Under the pieces are notes generated by a model. It saw only the letters and a list, made by a program, of their open reading frames with translations. It was not told the DNA's origin and ran no database searches. Position numbers and translations under genes: made by a program. A stretch of DNA of 64,000 nucleotides from Naasia sp. SYSU D00948 (GTDB lineage Bacteria; Actinomycetota; Actinomycetes; Actinomycetales; Microbacteriaceae), in NCBI RefSeq assembly GCF_017916515.1, contig NZ_JAFMTA010000001.1, forward strand, positions 496,001-560,000, read 5' to 3'. Of this stretch, positions 13,969-24,000 are shown in pieces. Within the stretch, counting starts at the first letter, position 1; each line of letters opens with the position of its first letter.

Positions 13969-15675
13969 TCAGGGCGCGGCGGTCGCGACCCGCTCGCGGA
14001 TGCCGCTGCCGAGCTCCTCGAGGAAGCGCGACGGCTCCCGCACGGAGGACCGGTGCGGTCCCGCCGCCGCCCAGGACAGCCGCAGCGCGGAGCGCGCCCG
14101 GGTGATGCCGACGTAGAGGAGGCGGCGCTCCTCCTCGATCGCCGCCGGCGTCTTGGCGTACGCGATGGGGAGGTATCCCTCCGACAGGCCCGCGAGGTAG
14201 ACGCGCTCCCACTCGAGGCCCTTGGCGGAGTGCAGGGTCGCGAGCGTCACCGCGTCGACCGTCGGCTCGTGCTGTGCCGCCTGACGCTCGGCGAGGTCCT
14301 CGACGAACTGGGGCAGCGTCGTCCCGGGGGGCGCCTCCTCGGCGAGGCCCATGAGCGTGTCGAGCGACTCCCACCGGTCCCGGACCGCGCCCGCGGCGTC
14401 CGGCGGCGACTGCGACCAGCCGAGCGAGCGGAGGACGTCGCTCACCGTCTTGAACAGCGGCTCCTGGGAGAGGGTCAGGGCGGCGGCGCGGAGCATCATC
14501 AGCGCCTCCTTCACCTCCCGCCGCTCGAAGAACCGCTCGGAGCCTCGGACCGCGCAGGCGATCCCGCGCTCCGCGAACGCGGACTCGAACGCGGCCGACT
14601 GCGAGTTGACGCGGTAGAGCACGGCGATGTCGCGGGCCCGCTCGCCCGCCGCGATGCGGGCGGCGACGTCGTCCGCGATCGACCGGGCCTCCGCCTGCTC
14701 GGTCGGGTACCGCTCGAGCTCCGGCTCGCCGCCCGATCCGCCGGTCGAGACGAGGGTGAGCGCGCCCGGCCTGTCGCGCATGAGCCGGTTGGCCGCGGCG
14801 ATCACGCCCGGCGCGGAGCGGTAGTTCCGCTCGAGCCGGATGACCGCGGCCTCCGGGTAGCGGGCGCCGAAGTCGAGCAGGTAGTCCGCGCGTGCCCCGG
14901 CGAAGGAGTAGATGGTCTGGCTCGCGTCCCCCACGACGCAGACGTCGCGCCGGTCGCCGAGCCAGACCGCGAGCAGCTGCTGCTGCAGCGGGGATACGTC
15001 CTGGTACTCGTCGACGACGAAGAACCGGTACTGCTCCCGGACGTGCTGGGCAACCCTCGGCTCCTCCTCGATCATCCCGATCGTGGCAAGGAGCACGTCC
15101 TCGAAGTCGAGCTGCCGGCGGGCGTCCTTGAGGTCCTCGTAGGAGCGCTGCACGGCCGTCGCCCGGCGCGGGTCGAGCCCCTCGGGCAGCGCCCGGCGCT
15201 CGGCGCGCTCCTCGTACTGCTCGAGCGAGAGGCCGCTCACCTTCCGCCACTCGATCTCGGCCGCGAGGTCGCGGAGGGCGGCGGTGTCGACGCGGACGCC
15301 GACGCTCTCGGCCGCCTGGGCGAGCAGGCGCGCCTTGCTGTCGAGGACGCGCGGCAGCGTCCCGCCCACGACCTGCGGCCAGAAGTAGCTCAGCTGGGCG
15401 AGTGCGGCGGAGTGGAAGGTCCGCGCCTGCACGCCCGCGGCGCCCAGCGCGCGGAGCCGCGACTTGAGCTCGCCGGCGGCGCGGGTCGTGAACGTGAGCG
15501 CCATGACGCGGCTCGGCGGGTACGCGCCGGACGCGACGCCGTAGGCGATGCGATGGGTGATCGCGCGGGTCTTGCCGGTGCCCGCACCGGCCAGCAGGCA
15601 GACGGGTCCGAGGAGCGTCTCCGCCGCCACCCTCTGCTCGGGGTCGAGTCCGGCCAGCAGGTCCTCGGCGGTCAC
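13969..15675 (-). CDS. UvrD/Rep-family ATP-dependent DNA helicase (UvrD2 position)
   Basis: This is a 568-residue superfamily 1A 3'-5' helicase. All motor motifs are present: Walker A LLAGAGTGKTR (K35), FTTRAAGELKSRL, the DExx box FFVVDEYQD, GDASQTIYSFAGA, TLHSAKGLEWE and VGITRARSAL. It ends soon after motif VI, without the HRDC domain known from mycobacterial UvrD2. GTG 15675 is chosen because it follows a GGGAGGGG ribosome site and begins right before the Q-motif region (LDPEQRVAAE); the open frame upstream overlaps nudC. It is probably cotranscribed with nudC. Likely role: DNA repair or replication support. Confidence 0.93.
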   Translation of the reverse strand: MTAEDLLAGLDPEQRVAAETLLGPVCLLAGAGTGKTRAITHRIAYGVASGAYPPSRVMALTFTTRAAGELKSRLRALGAAGVQARTFHSAALAQLSYFWPQVVGGTLPRVLDSKARLLAQAAESVGVRVDTAALRDLAAEIEWRKVSGLSLEQYEERAERRALPEGLDPRRATAVQRSYEDLKDARRQLDFEDVLLATIGMIEEEPRVAQHVREQYRFFVVDEYQDVSPLQQQLLAVWLGDRRDVCVVGDASQTIYSFAGARADYLLDFGARYPEAAVIRLERNYRSAPGVIAAANRLMRDRPGALTLVSTGGSGGEPELERYPTEQAEARSIADDVAARIAAGERARDIAVLYRVNSQSAAFESAFAERGIACAVRGSERFFERREVKEALMMLRAAALTLSQEPLFKTVSDVLRSLGWSQSPPDAAGAVRDRWESLDTLMGLAEEAPPGTTLPQFVEDLAERQAAQHEPTVDAVTLATLHSAKGLEWERVYLAGLSEGYLPIAYAKTPAAIEEERRLLYVGITRARSALRLSWAAAGPHRSSVREPSRFLEELGSGIRERVATAAP

Positions 15676-15706
15676 CGGGCCCCTCCCGGCGAGCGCCGCG
15701 GAGGCC

Positions 15707-16654
15707 TCACGGAGCGTCGAGGGGGCCGCCGAACCACTGCTCGATGATCGCACGAGCGATGGACGTCCGGCCCGGGATGCCGATGGTGCGGTTCGCGTCC
15801 GTCAGCTCGTCCCGGCTGAACCAGCGGAGGTCGATGAGCTCGACCCCGTCCGGCACCGGCTCGGCCGGGCCCGCCGGGTCGAGGCGGGCGCGGAACCCGA
15901 TCATGATCGAGGCGGGGAACGGCCACGGCTGCGACCCGACGTAGACGGGATCGACGACGGTGAGACCCGACTCCTCGCGCACCTCGCGGATGACCGCACT
16001 CTCGAGCGACTCCCCCGGCTCGACGAAGCCCGCGAGGATCGAGTACCGCTCCCCGCCCCACAGCGCGTTGGCGCCGAGCAGCAGCCGGTCCTGCCCGTCG
16101 ACGACCCCCATGATGACCGCGGGGTCGGTGCGCGGGAAGACGTGGTGACCGCCCGCCTCGTCGTCCTGTCCCTCGGGATGCCGGACCCAGCCTCCCTGCG
16201 CCGGGAGCGTCGGCTGCCCGGTGCGCGGCGAGTAGCCGTGGGACGCGTGCCAGTTGGTGATCGCGAGCGCCTGGGTGAAGAGTCCCGCGTCGAGGGCGTC
16301 GAGGTCCGCGCCGAGCCGGCGGAGGTCGCCCCAGCGCTCGGGGTCCGGTTCGAGGGCCGCGGCGGCCGCCTCGTCGACGACCGCGGCGACGATCGGCGCG
16401 CCGGAAGCCTGCCCCTCGAGGGCGCGGCCGAGGTAGACGAGCAGGTCGGCGCCCGGCAGCGACGCGAGCGGGACGAGGCGGAGGCGGGGCCGGTCGCCGT
16501 CCTCCATCAGGGCGGAGCCGCGACGCAGGACGACCGCGCGGGTCAGCGGATCGGCGCGGAGCTCGTCGACCAATCCGGGGCGTGACCGGGTCAGATAGTC
16601 CCGGTCGACGGCCGAACGGGACAGCGCGAGGCGCGAGGTGAGCGATCCGGTCAT
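15707..16654 (-). CDS. nudC: NAD(+)/NADH diphosphatase NudC lacking zinc-ribbon cysteines
   Basis: This 315-residue Nudix hydrolase would cleave NAD(H) to NMN(H) and AMP, and in other bacteria removes NAD caps from RNA. The Nudix box is intact (GFVEPGESLESAVIREVREESGL region), and the family-specific SQPWPFPAS follows. The zinc-ribbon position normally reads like FCxxCG, but here it is NWHASHGYSPRTGQPTLPAQ. There is no cysteine anywhere in the protein, so no zinc can bind in the usual way. HVFPRTDPAVIM is conserved. ATG 16654 is chosen (MTGSLTSRLAL); ATG 16666 is possible. It heads a likely nudC-helicase pair and is divergent from the phosphotransferase-like gene. Confidence 0.92.
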   Translation of the reverse strand: MTGSLTSRLALSRSAVDRDYLTRSRPGLVDELRADPLTRAVVLRRGSALMEDGDRPRLRLVPLASLPGADLLVYLGRALEGQASGAPIVAAVVDEAAAAALEPDPERWGDLRRLGADLDALDAGLFTQALAITNWHASHGYSPRTGQPTLPAQGGWVRHPEGQDDEAGGHHVFPRTDPAVIMGVVDGQDRLLLGANALWGGERYSILAGFVEPGESLESAVIREVREESGLTVVDPVYVGSQPWPFPASIMIGFRARLDPAGPAEPVPDGVELIDLRWFSRDELTDANRTIGIPGRTSIARAIIEQWFGGPLDAP

Positions 16655-16704
16655 CGACCTGCGCATTCTGCGTGGCGAACGGCTGGGGAGAGGGGGTGCA
16701 GACC

Positions 16705-16710
16705 TACCCT
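16705..16710 (+). promoter_or_regulatory. -10 box giving a leaderless transcript of the phosphotransferase-like gene
   Basis: TACCCT is followed by 7 nt and the ATG at 16718. There is no purine-rich ribosome site in the gap. Confidence 0.5.
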
Positions 16711-16717
16711 TGGCGGT

Positions 16718-17767
16718 ATGGCCAGATCCCACCTCACTCTAGCCGCGCTGGCCACATCGGCCGTCGAAGGGCTCGATGTCGCGGCGGCGCAGCCCTTCAG
16801 CTCGAACCGTCACGGCGACTTCGACACCGCCCTGATCACGGCCCGGGACGGCAGCCACTACCTCGTCCGCGTCCCCAACTCCGACGCCGCCGAGGCGGCG
16901 CAGAACGCGGAGCTCACGGCTCTGGCCTCGCTCAGCTCCGGCGTCCGGTCCCGGCTGCCGTTCGCGCTGTCCTCCTTCGTGGGCCAGACCCTTCTGCGCT
17001 CCCCCGACGGCCGGCCCGCGCGCCGCGCGACGGTCTACGAGTTCGTCTACGGCCGGCGGGTGCGGCTCGAGCGCCTGTTCCCCGGTCCGCTGCCCGCGTC
17101 CATCGGCCGGGCGATCGGCGCGATCCACTCGCTGCCCTCGGGCTTCATCGTCGACGCCGGGCTCCCGGTCGTGACGGCGATCGACAGCCTTCGCTCGGTC
17201 GTCGGCGTCATGGACCGCGCGGCCGCGACCTCCCTCGTTCCGGCACAGCTGCTGTCTCGCTGGGAGAGCGCGACCGACGACACGACGCTGTGGCAGTACC
17301 AGCCGACCGTGATCCACGGCGCGATGAACGCGGACGCGCTGCTCCAGTCGGACGACGCGGTCGTCGGTGTCCTCGGCTGGTCGGACCTGCGCGTGGGCGA
17401 CCCGGCGCGCGACCTGTCCTGGGTCCTGTCGGCGCCGAGCCCCGAGACGGTCGACCAGGTCTTCGAGGCGTACGGGGACACCCGCCACGGCACCGACATC
17501 GGCGAGCTCCGCCGCCGCGCCATGCTGTACGCCGAGCTCGAGCTCGCGAAGTGGCTGCTGTTCGGCTTCGACACGAAGGACAGCACCATCGTCGACGACG
17601 CGGTGCAGATGCTCGATGTCCTCGTGAAGAGCGTGCAGGGCCACACGGCGGCCGGCCTGGCGCACGAGACGGGCCCGATCCTGGACGTCGAGGAGGTCGA
17701 GCGGATGCTCGACCAGCGCCCCCAGGTCGCGTTCGACCACAGGACCCGCAGCTCCCTCTCGGAGTAG
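16718..17767 (+). CDS. Aminoglycoside/macrolide phosphotransferase-like protein, probable pseudokinase
   Basis: This 349-residue protein aligns by eye with the APH/Mph phosphotransferase fold (TVYEFVYGRRVRLERLFPG, then AIGAIHSLPSGF). The catalytic loop usually written HGDxHxGN reads H200-G-A-M-N-A-D-A, so the catalytic Asp is Ala202 and the metal-binding Asn is Ala207. The second metal ligand in IDWxD is Gly220 (LGWSDLRVGDPARDL). Three key residues are therefore lost while the surrounding fold is kept. I infer a non-catalytic binding or scaffold protein and would not call it an antibiotic-resistance enzyme. It lies between nudC and adnAB and ends in a convergent region with a palindromic repeat. 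Confidence 0.85.
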   Translation: MARSHLTLAALATSAVEGLDVAAAQPFSSNRHGDFDTALITARDGSHYLVRVPNSDAAEAAQNAELTALASLSSGVRSRLPFALSSFVGQTLLRSPDGRPARRATVYEFVYGRRVRLERLFPGPLPASIGRAIGAIHSLPSGFIVDAGLPVVTAIDSLRSVVGVMDRAAATSLVPAQLLSRWESATDDTTLWQYQPTVIHGAMNADALLQSDDAVVGVLGWSDLRVGDPARDLSWVLSAPSPETVDQVFEAYGDTRHGTDIGELRRRAMLYAELELAKWLLFGFDTKDSTIVDDAVQMLDVLVKSVQGHTAAGLAHETGPILDVEEVERMLDQRPQVAFDHRTRSSLSE

Positions 17768-17786
17768 TCCTCCTCACGGGGACCGT

Positions 17787-17887
17787 CGCTCAGCAGGAAC
17801 TTCGCTCGTTCAGCAGGAACTGCGCTCGTCCAGCAGGCGGGATCACGCCGTTCCCGCCTGCTGTAGCGGCATTCTTCCTGCTGAGCG
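17787..17887. repeat. CAGCAGGC-family nested palindrome, copy 1
   Basis: Outer arms CGCTCAGCAGGAA (17787-17799) and its perfect complement (17875-17887) enclose a second direct CAGCAGGAA copy. Inside is the inner stem CAGCAGGCGGGA/TCCCGCCTGCTG (17831-17842 with 17852-17863). It fills the space between two convergent genes and ends 18 nt past the adnB stop. Related copies lie at 24842-24922 and 52663-52743. Confidence 0.85.
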
Positions 17888-17905
17888 AAAGGGACCGACG
17901 CGGGA

Positions 17906-20900
17906 TCAGACGGCGGCGACCCACCGGTCGCGGAGCTCGGCCTCCGAGTACAGCCGCTCCGGGCGGATGATGCGGTCCTCGGCGACGAAGTAGAAGGCCG
18001 CGTCGATGAGGTCCGGGTCCACCCCGCGCCACTCGGCGAAGGCCAGCCGGTACAGGGCCAGCTGGAACTGCTTCTGCTCGAGGTCCGCGGCGTCCTTCGG
18101 CGCGCGGCCCGTCTTCCAGTCCACGATCTCCCAGCGGCCGTTGCGCTCGAACACCGCGTCCATCTTGCACACGACGATCCGGTCGGCGAACGGCAGATGG
18201 ATCTCCAGCTCGACCGCCTCAGGACGCAGGTCCGCCCAGGGTGAGCGCTCGAAGGTGCGCTGCAGCGCCTCCAGGTCCGCACTCTCCGCGAGGTCCTCGA
18301 GGTCGAGGTCCCGGTCGCCGGGCAGCGCGTCGACGAGCTCGTCGAGCCCGCCCAGCCCGTACCGCTGCTCCACCCAGGAGTGGAAGAGCGTGCCGAGCCG
18401 GGTCTGCCGATAGGGGCGCTGCGGCATCGGACGGCGAAGCGCCGCCGCCATCGCGGACGGATCCGAGACGTAGTCCTTGAAGGCGGAGGCCGAGATGCGC
18501 ACCGGCAGCTCGACGAGCTCCGCGTCGCGCCGCCGCCGCTCGCGCTCCGCGACGAGGAGGTCGATGCGCTCGCTCCACGGGGTCTCCACGGCAGGATCCG
18601 CGGCGCGGACGGCGTCCGCGGCCGCGAGCACCCGCCGGGCGCGGGCGCCGAGCGGGTCGCTCGGCCAGGGCACGTGCGTGACGAGCTCGTCGAGGGGGTT
18701 CTCCTCCGACTGCGGTCCCTCCGGCAGCGCGTCGTCCGAGATCAGGCCGGCGCTCTGCAGCTCCCGGAGGAACAGGCCCGGCCCGCGCGGCTTCCGCTGC
18801 GTCCACCAGAAGGATCCCGTGAGCAGCAGCGCCCGGCGGGCACGGGTGACGGCGACGTAGGCGAGTCGGCGCTGCTCGTCCGCGAACGCGGCGGTCACCG
18901 CCGAGCAGTAGGTGCCGTGGGCCTCGTCGAAGTCCTTGCCCGTCGCCGCCGCACGCCACGCGAGGGCCGGGAGGTCCGCGGCGTCGCCGCGGAACTCGTA
19001 CGGCAGCTCCCCGAATGCGAGCCAGCCCTTGCTGCTGCGCGGCGGAGCGGGGAGTTCGCCTTCGACGAGGCGGGGTACCGCGACGAGGTCCCACTCGAGG
19101 CCCTTCGAGCCGTGGATCGTGAGCACCTGCACCGTGCCCGGCTCGGCCTCCTCGGTCCGGGGGCTCAGGTTCTCCCGCTCCTCGGCGAGCTCGAGCCACG
19201 ACAGGAACGACCCCAGGCCGGCCGACGCGTCGCCGGCCACGAAGTCCGCGACGAGCTCCGTGAAGCCGTCGAGACCCGCGCGCCCGATCGGAGCGGACTC
19301 GTTCGCGGCCACCTCGACGTCGAGCAGCAGCTCCTGCTGCACGAGCGCCACGAGGTCCAGCAGGTCCAGGCCGACCCGACTGCGCAGCCCTGCGAGCTCG
19401 CGCGCGAGGGTGCGCATCCGGCGCAGGCCCTCCTCGCTGAAGTCGCGGAGTGCGCCATGGCCTTCGCGGGCGGTCGCGACGAAGTCGAGCGCGTCGACGA
19501 TCGACGCGCCCTCGTCCGCGACCGTCGAGGCGCGAAGGAGATCCCGCACGCCGTCCGCGAGCTGCTGCTGTCCCGCGTCCCGGCCGGACAGCCAGCTCGC
19601 GAGCTCCCGCAGCGCCTTGATGTCGCGGACACCGATCCGCCAGCGGGCTCCCGTCAGCAGACGCAGGAGGTAGGGGCCGGCGGTCGGGTCGTGGAGCACC
19701 CGGAGGGTCGAGACGAGGTCGACGACCGCGGGGTCCTCGAGCAGACCGCCCACGCCGAGGACCCGGAACGGCACCCCGTGCTCGGCGAGCGCGCGGGTGA
19801 AGACGGCGACCTTCTTGAGCGAGCGGCACAGCAGCGCGGCCGTCGGCGGCGCCTCGTCGGGCCGCTCGCCCAGGCGCTCCTCGAACCAGCAGGCGACGGC
19901 GTCCGCCTCCTCCAGCACCGTCTCGCGGAACGCGACCGTCAGCTCCCCGTCGCCGGATCCCGGACGGCGCTCGAGCCGCTCCACCGGGATGGGCGAGGCG
20001 AGCGAGAGGGGCGCGACGAGGGTGTTCGCCGCGTCGAGCACGCGACCCGGGTTCCGCCAGCTGGTGGACAGAGCGTAGGTGCGGGCGCCGTCCGGCCCGC
20101 TGAAGTCGCGGCCGAAGCGCGCGAGGTTGCTCGCGCTCGCTCCCCGCCAGCCGTAGATGGACTGGTGCGGATCCCCGACCGCCATGACCGCGGTGCCGCG
20201 GAAGAGCTCCGCGAGCAGCCGTGTCTGGACGACGCTCGTGTCCTGGTACTCGTCGAGGAGCACGACCCGGTACCGCGCGCGGTACGCGGCGGCGACGCCG
20301 GGCACGCGGCGGACGATCTCCAGCGCCAGCGCGATCTGGTCGGAGAACTCGATGAGCCCGCGCCGGATCTTCTGCCGCTGGTACTCCTCAGCCAGGGCGA
20401 GCAGCGGCGGGAGCGTGCCGACGACGGCGATCGCCTCGCGCAGCGTCCGGTACTGCTGCTTCACGCGGGCGTTGCCGTACGGCAGGTCGGCGAGGCGGGC
20501 GAAGTCCTCGATCATGCGCCGGACGTCGGCGGGATCGGCGATGTTGTCGGCCAGCGCCCGACTCAGGGTCAGCACGCCCTCGGTGACGGTGTCCACCGAC
20601 TTCCCGAGCTCGACGAGCCGCTCGTCGTCGCTGCCCACGACGACCCGGCGGGCGAGCTGCCAGGCGGACGCGTCGCCGAGCACGAGCGCGTCAGGCTCCC
20701 GGCCGATCGCGAGGGCGTGCTCACGGAAGAGGGTGCTCGCGAAGGAGTTGTAGGTCGCGATCGCGGGCGCGTCGAAGGGATCCGACTCGGCGGGGGCGAA
20801 GGCGGTGCCGTCGAGCCCGGCGACGCGCCGGGTTACGCGCTCGGCGAGCTCCCCTGCCGCCTTCCGCGTGAAGGTCAGACCGAGGATCTCGTTCGGGGCG

Positions 20901-21073
20901 ACCTGCCCGTTGGCGAGCAGGTAGACCACGCGGTTCGCCATGGTCTCCGTCTTGCCGCTGCCGGCCCCCGCGAGGACGAGGCTCGGCACGAGGCCCGCCT
21001 CGATGACGGCCTTCTGCTGCGCGGTGGGCTCCGGCAGACGGAGCGCCGCCGCGATCTCGGCGGCCGACGTCAT
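17906..21073 (-). CDS. adnB: AdnB-like helicase-nuclease subunit
   Basis: This is a 1055-residue UvrD-like motor fused to a C-terminal PD-(D/E)XK nuclease, the second subunit of the AdnAB double-strand-break resection machine. Motor motifs are canonical: Walker A LVLAGAGSGKTE (K41), LLDEYQDTSVVQ, GDPHQSIYGWRGA, TIHGSKGLEWD and VAVTRARRALL. The nuclease has LFHSWVEQRYG, then DAVF and IVDWKTGR, then QFQLALYRLAF. The ATG at 21073 overlaps the adnA stop as ATGA, so translation is coupled. Length and gene order match mycobacterial AdnAB (recalled: Rv3202c-Rv3201c). The open frame extends far upstream but overlaps adnA and is not coding there. Confidence 0.95.
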   Translation of the reverse strand: MTSAAEIAAALRLPEPTAQQKAVIEAGLVPSLVLAGAGSGKTETMANRVVYLLANGQVAPNEILGLTFTRKAAGELAERVTRRVAGLDGTAFAPAESDPFDAPAIATYNSFASTLFREHALAIGREPDALVLGDASAWQLARRVVVGSDDERLVELGKSVDTVTEGVLTLSRALADNIADPADVRRMIEDFARLADLPYGNARVKQQYRTLREAIAVVGTLPPLLALAEEYQRQKIRRGLIEFSDQIALALEIVRRVPGVAAAYRARYRVVLLDEYQDTSVVQTRLLAELFRGTAVMAVGDPHQSIYGWRGASASNLARFGRDFSGPDGARTYALSTSWRNPGRVLDAANTLVAPLSLASPIPVERLERRPGSGDGELTVAFRETVLEEADAVACWFEERLGERPDEAPPTAALLCRSLKKVAVFTRALAEHGVPFRVLGVGGLLEDPAVVDLVSTLRVLHDPTAGPYLLRLLTGARWRIGVRDIKALRELASWLSGRDAGQQQLADGVRDLLRASTVADEGASIVDALDFVATAREGHGALRDFSEEGLRRMRTLARELAGLRSRVGLDLLDLVALVQQELLLDVEVAANESAPIGRAGLDGFTELVADFVAGDASAGLGSFLSWLELAEERENLSPRTEEAEPGTVQVLTIHGSKGLEWDLVAVPRLVEGELPAPPRSSKGWLAFGELPYEFRGDAADLPALAWRAAATGKDFDEAHGTYCSAVTAAFADEQRRLAYVAVTRARRALLLTGSFWWTQRKPRGPGLFLRELQSAGLISDDALPEGPQSEENPLDELVTHVPWPSDPLGARARRVLAAADAVRAADPAVETPWSERIDLLVAERERRRRDAELVELPVRISASAFKDYVSDPSAMAAALRRPMPQRPYRQTRLGTLFHSWVEQRYGLGGLDELVDALPGDRDLDLEDLAESADLEALQRTFERSPWADLRPEAVELEIHLPFADRIVVCKMDAVFERNGRWEIVDWKTGRAPKDAADLEQKQFQLALYRLAFAEWRGVDPDLIDAAFYFVAEDRIIRPERLYSEAELRDRWVAAV

Positions 21074-24000
21074 GCGGACACCGCCGGCACCAGGTGGATG
21101 CGATAGGCGTACCGCGCGTACGGGTCGCGCTCGTCGAGCCCGTCCACGCCGGGGAAGAGCGTGCCGGCCATCGTCTCGGCGGCGGCGCGGACCCGGCACC
21201 GGAACTCCTCGAGCGCCTCGTCCGTCAGCGGCTCCTGCGCGGCCTCGCGGAACAGGCGGCCCCCGACGCCGTCGGCGACGAACAGCAGCTTCGCGCCGCC
21301 GCCCACCCCGTCGGCGGGGATCGCGGGAAGGGCTCCCGAGGCAGCGGCGAGCTGGTACATGCCGAGCTGCGCGTGCCCGGGCAGCTCGTCCTTGGCGGGC
21401 CACCGGCGCCCCGTCTTGAGGTCGACGATGACGACCGCGCCGTCGGCGGTCAGCTCGACGCGGTCGATCGTCCCGCGCACCAGCGCCCTGTCGACCTCGA
21501 ACTCGAACTCCGACTCGGCGCCCAGCAGGCGGTGGCCGTCCCGCTCGAAGGCGGCGAGGTAGTCCGCCAGACCCTCCGCGAGGCGCCCGGTGCGGCGCCG
21601 CTCGTACTCCTCGAGCCACGGCGACTCGAACGAGAACTCGTTCCAGCGCTCGTCCACCGCTGCCATCACCGCCTGCGCCGACAGGTCCGCGCCGGGGGTC
21701 GTCGACAGCTTCTCCATGGCGGCGTGGAGGACCGTGCCGATGCTGGCGGCGAAGCCGGACGGCGTCGCGGCCATCACGTCGACGAACCAGCCGAGCGGCG
21801 ACTTCTCGACCGTCGCGAGCTTCGAGGGCGACACCGAGACCCGCACCTCGGGGTCCTCGAGGTCGGCGAGCGGACGCTGGGTGCTCGGAGGGAGGACGCC
21901 GTACCAGGAGTCCGGGTCGGCGCCGGGAACAGCTTCGTCCCGCAGCCGCGCGAGCGCCGACGCGCCGGCAGAGGAGGGGTCGGACGACAGGGTCCGCCGG
22001 AGGGCGCCCACAAGCCCGCGCAGGGTGAGCGGAAGACGCTCGCCCCCGCGCTCGGGAGGGATGTCCGGCAGCAGCCGCAGCAGCGAGGAGGGCTGCTCGT
22101 CGACGTTGGACACGCACGTCAGCACCAGGTGGGTGCGGGCGCGGGAGACGGCGAGCGCGAACATCCGCAGCTCGTCGTCCAGCACCAGCTTCCGCGCGTC
22201 GACGTCCTCGCTCGGGATGCCGTCGAGGGCGTCGGCGAGCTTCCCCGGATGCAGCAGGGTGCCCCGCAGGCGGAGGTTCGGCCAGACACCGTCCTGCAGC
22301 GCGGACACGGCGACGACGTCGAACTCGGCGCCGAGGACTCCGGTGGGCGCGCACACGAGGACGGAGTCCTGCCGGGAACGCGGCGCGAGAGTGTCCTCGG
22401 GGAGGTCCGCTCCGAGGACCTCGGCGAGGAAGTCGGTGGCCGGCTGACCCGGGGATCGCTCGACGAAGCGCTGCGCCGCCGTGAAGAGCGCGACGGCCGA
22501 GTCGAGGTGCCGGTTCGCCTCGTCGGCGAGGACCCCGGTGCCCTGTGCCTGCGCTCCCCAGGTGCGGGCGAGGCCGCTGCGCTCCCACACCAGCCAGAGG
22601 AGCTCCTCGATGGATCCTCCCGCCGCGTGGGCATCCCGCACTCGGCTGAGGGTCTCGGCGAGGGACCCGGCACGGCGGGCGGGGGCGGCATCGATGGTCG
22701 AGAAGCGCCCGGGCGCCGACATGGCCTCCACGAGCAGCTCCTCGGCGGAGCGTGCGCCGCCGCCCGCCAGCTCCTCGTGGCGCAGCGCGAGGCGGAGGCG
22801 GCGGAGACATACGGGGTCGAGCCCGCCGAGCGGGCCGAGGAGGAGGCCGGCGAGCGTCGGCGCGTCGAAGGGCAGGGCGCCCACCGCGACCGCGACCGCG
22901 TCGACGAGGTGACGGGCGGCCCACTCCTCGCGCAGCGGCCGCGCCGCGAGGCTCGTGCGGGTGGGCACCTCGGCGACCGCGAGGCCGCGGGCGAACGAGG
23001 GCACCAGGCGCCCCGACCGGACCACAACGGCCATGCGGCTCCACGGGACGTCCTGCTGGACGTGCAGTTCCCGGAGGCGGGACGCGAGGCGCGCGATCTC
23101 CTCGGGGCGACCGGAGGCGTCGATGCGGAGGACGCGGGGCTCCTCGACGGGGTCCTCCCGCTCCTCGGGACGGCGGGCGCGGTGGGTGCCGAAGCCGGCG
23201 GCGCCGATCCGGGCCGTGACCCTCGCGGTCACGCTCCGCAGGTCGGGGTGCGCGCGATGGTCGGCTGTGAGCTGGAGCACCGGGAGCGAGGGCAGGCCCA
23301 GCGTCTCGCCCAGCCGGGACAGCAGGTCCGCGCGGCCGCCGCGGAACCCGGTGCTCGCGATGTCGGGGTCGCCGAACGCGACCACGGACGTGCCGCGGCC
23401 GACCCAGGCGGCGACGAGCTCGGCGGTTCCGCTGCCGAGCTCCTGCGCGTCGTCGAGGAGGACGAGACGGGGACGCAGCGTCGCGACGCCGGAGCGCACG
23501 AGGGCGGTCGCCTCCGCGAGGAGCTCGCCCGAGTCGTAGGAGGACGACCGGAAGCTGTCGACGACCCGCTGGTACTCGTCGGCGAAGCGCGCCGCGGCCT
23601 CCCACTCCGGGATTCCCGAGCGCCGGCCGAGCCCGGCGAGGTCCGCGGGCGACAGGTTGGCCTCCGTCGTGCGCGCCATCAGCTCGCGCAGCTCGGTGCG
23701 GAACGCGGGGAGGCGCCGGACGTCGGCGTCGAGCCCCTCCGGCCAATCCGGGCCCTCGCCGCTCTCGGCGTGCCCCTCCAGCAGCGCGGCGATGATCGAG
23801 TCCTGCTCGGCGCCCGTCAGCAGCCGGGGCGGGACGTCGCCGCGGCGGGCCGCGTCCTCCCGCACGATCTCGAACGCGACCGAGGCCGCGGTGCGGGCGA
23901 CGGGCCCCCCGGTCGGGACGCCGAGACGGAGCGCGATGCGGTCGCGCAGGGCGGAGGCCGCCTGGCGGGCCGGGGACAGCACGAGGATCTCGGACGGGCG

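Noticed and set aside
12419-15250. A 943-codon frame joining DUF2252 with part of the helicase region
   Set aside because: The upstream part is out of frame with the real helicase. The AGGAGG site and the start at 13912 define DUF2252.
16718-17767. Aminoglycoside or macrolide resistance gene
   Set aside because: The phosphotransferase catalytic and metal-binding residues are all replaced, and the gene sits in a conserved housekeeping block.
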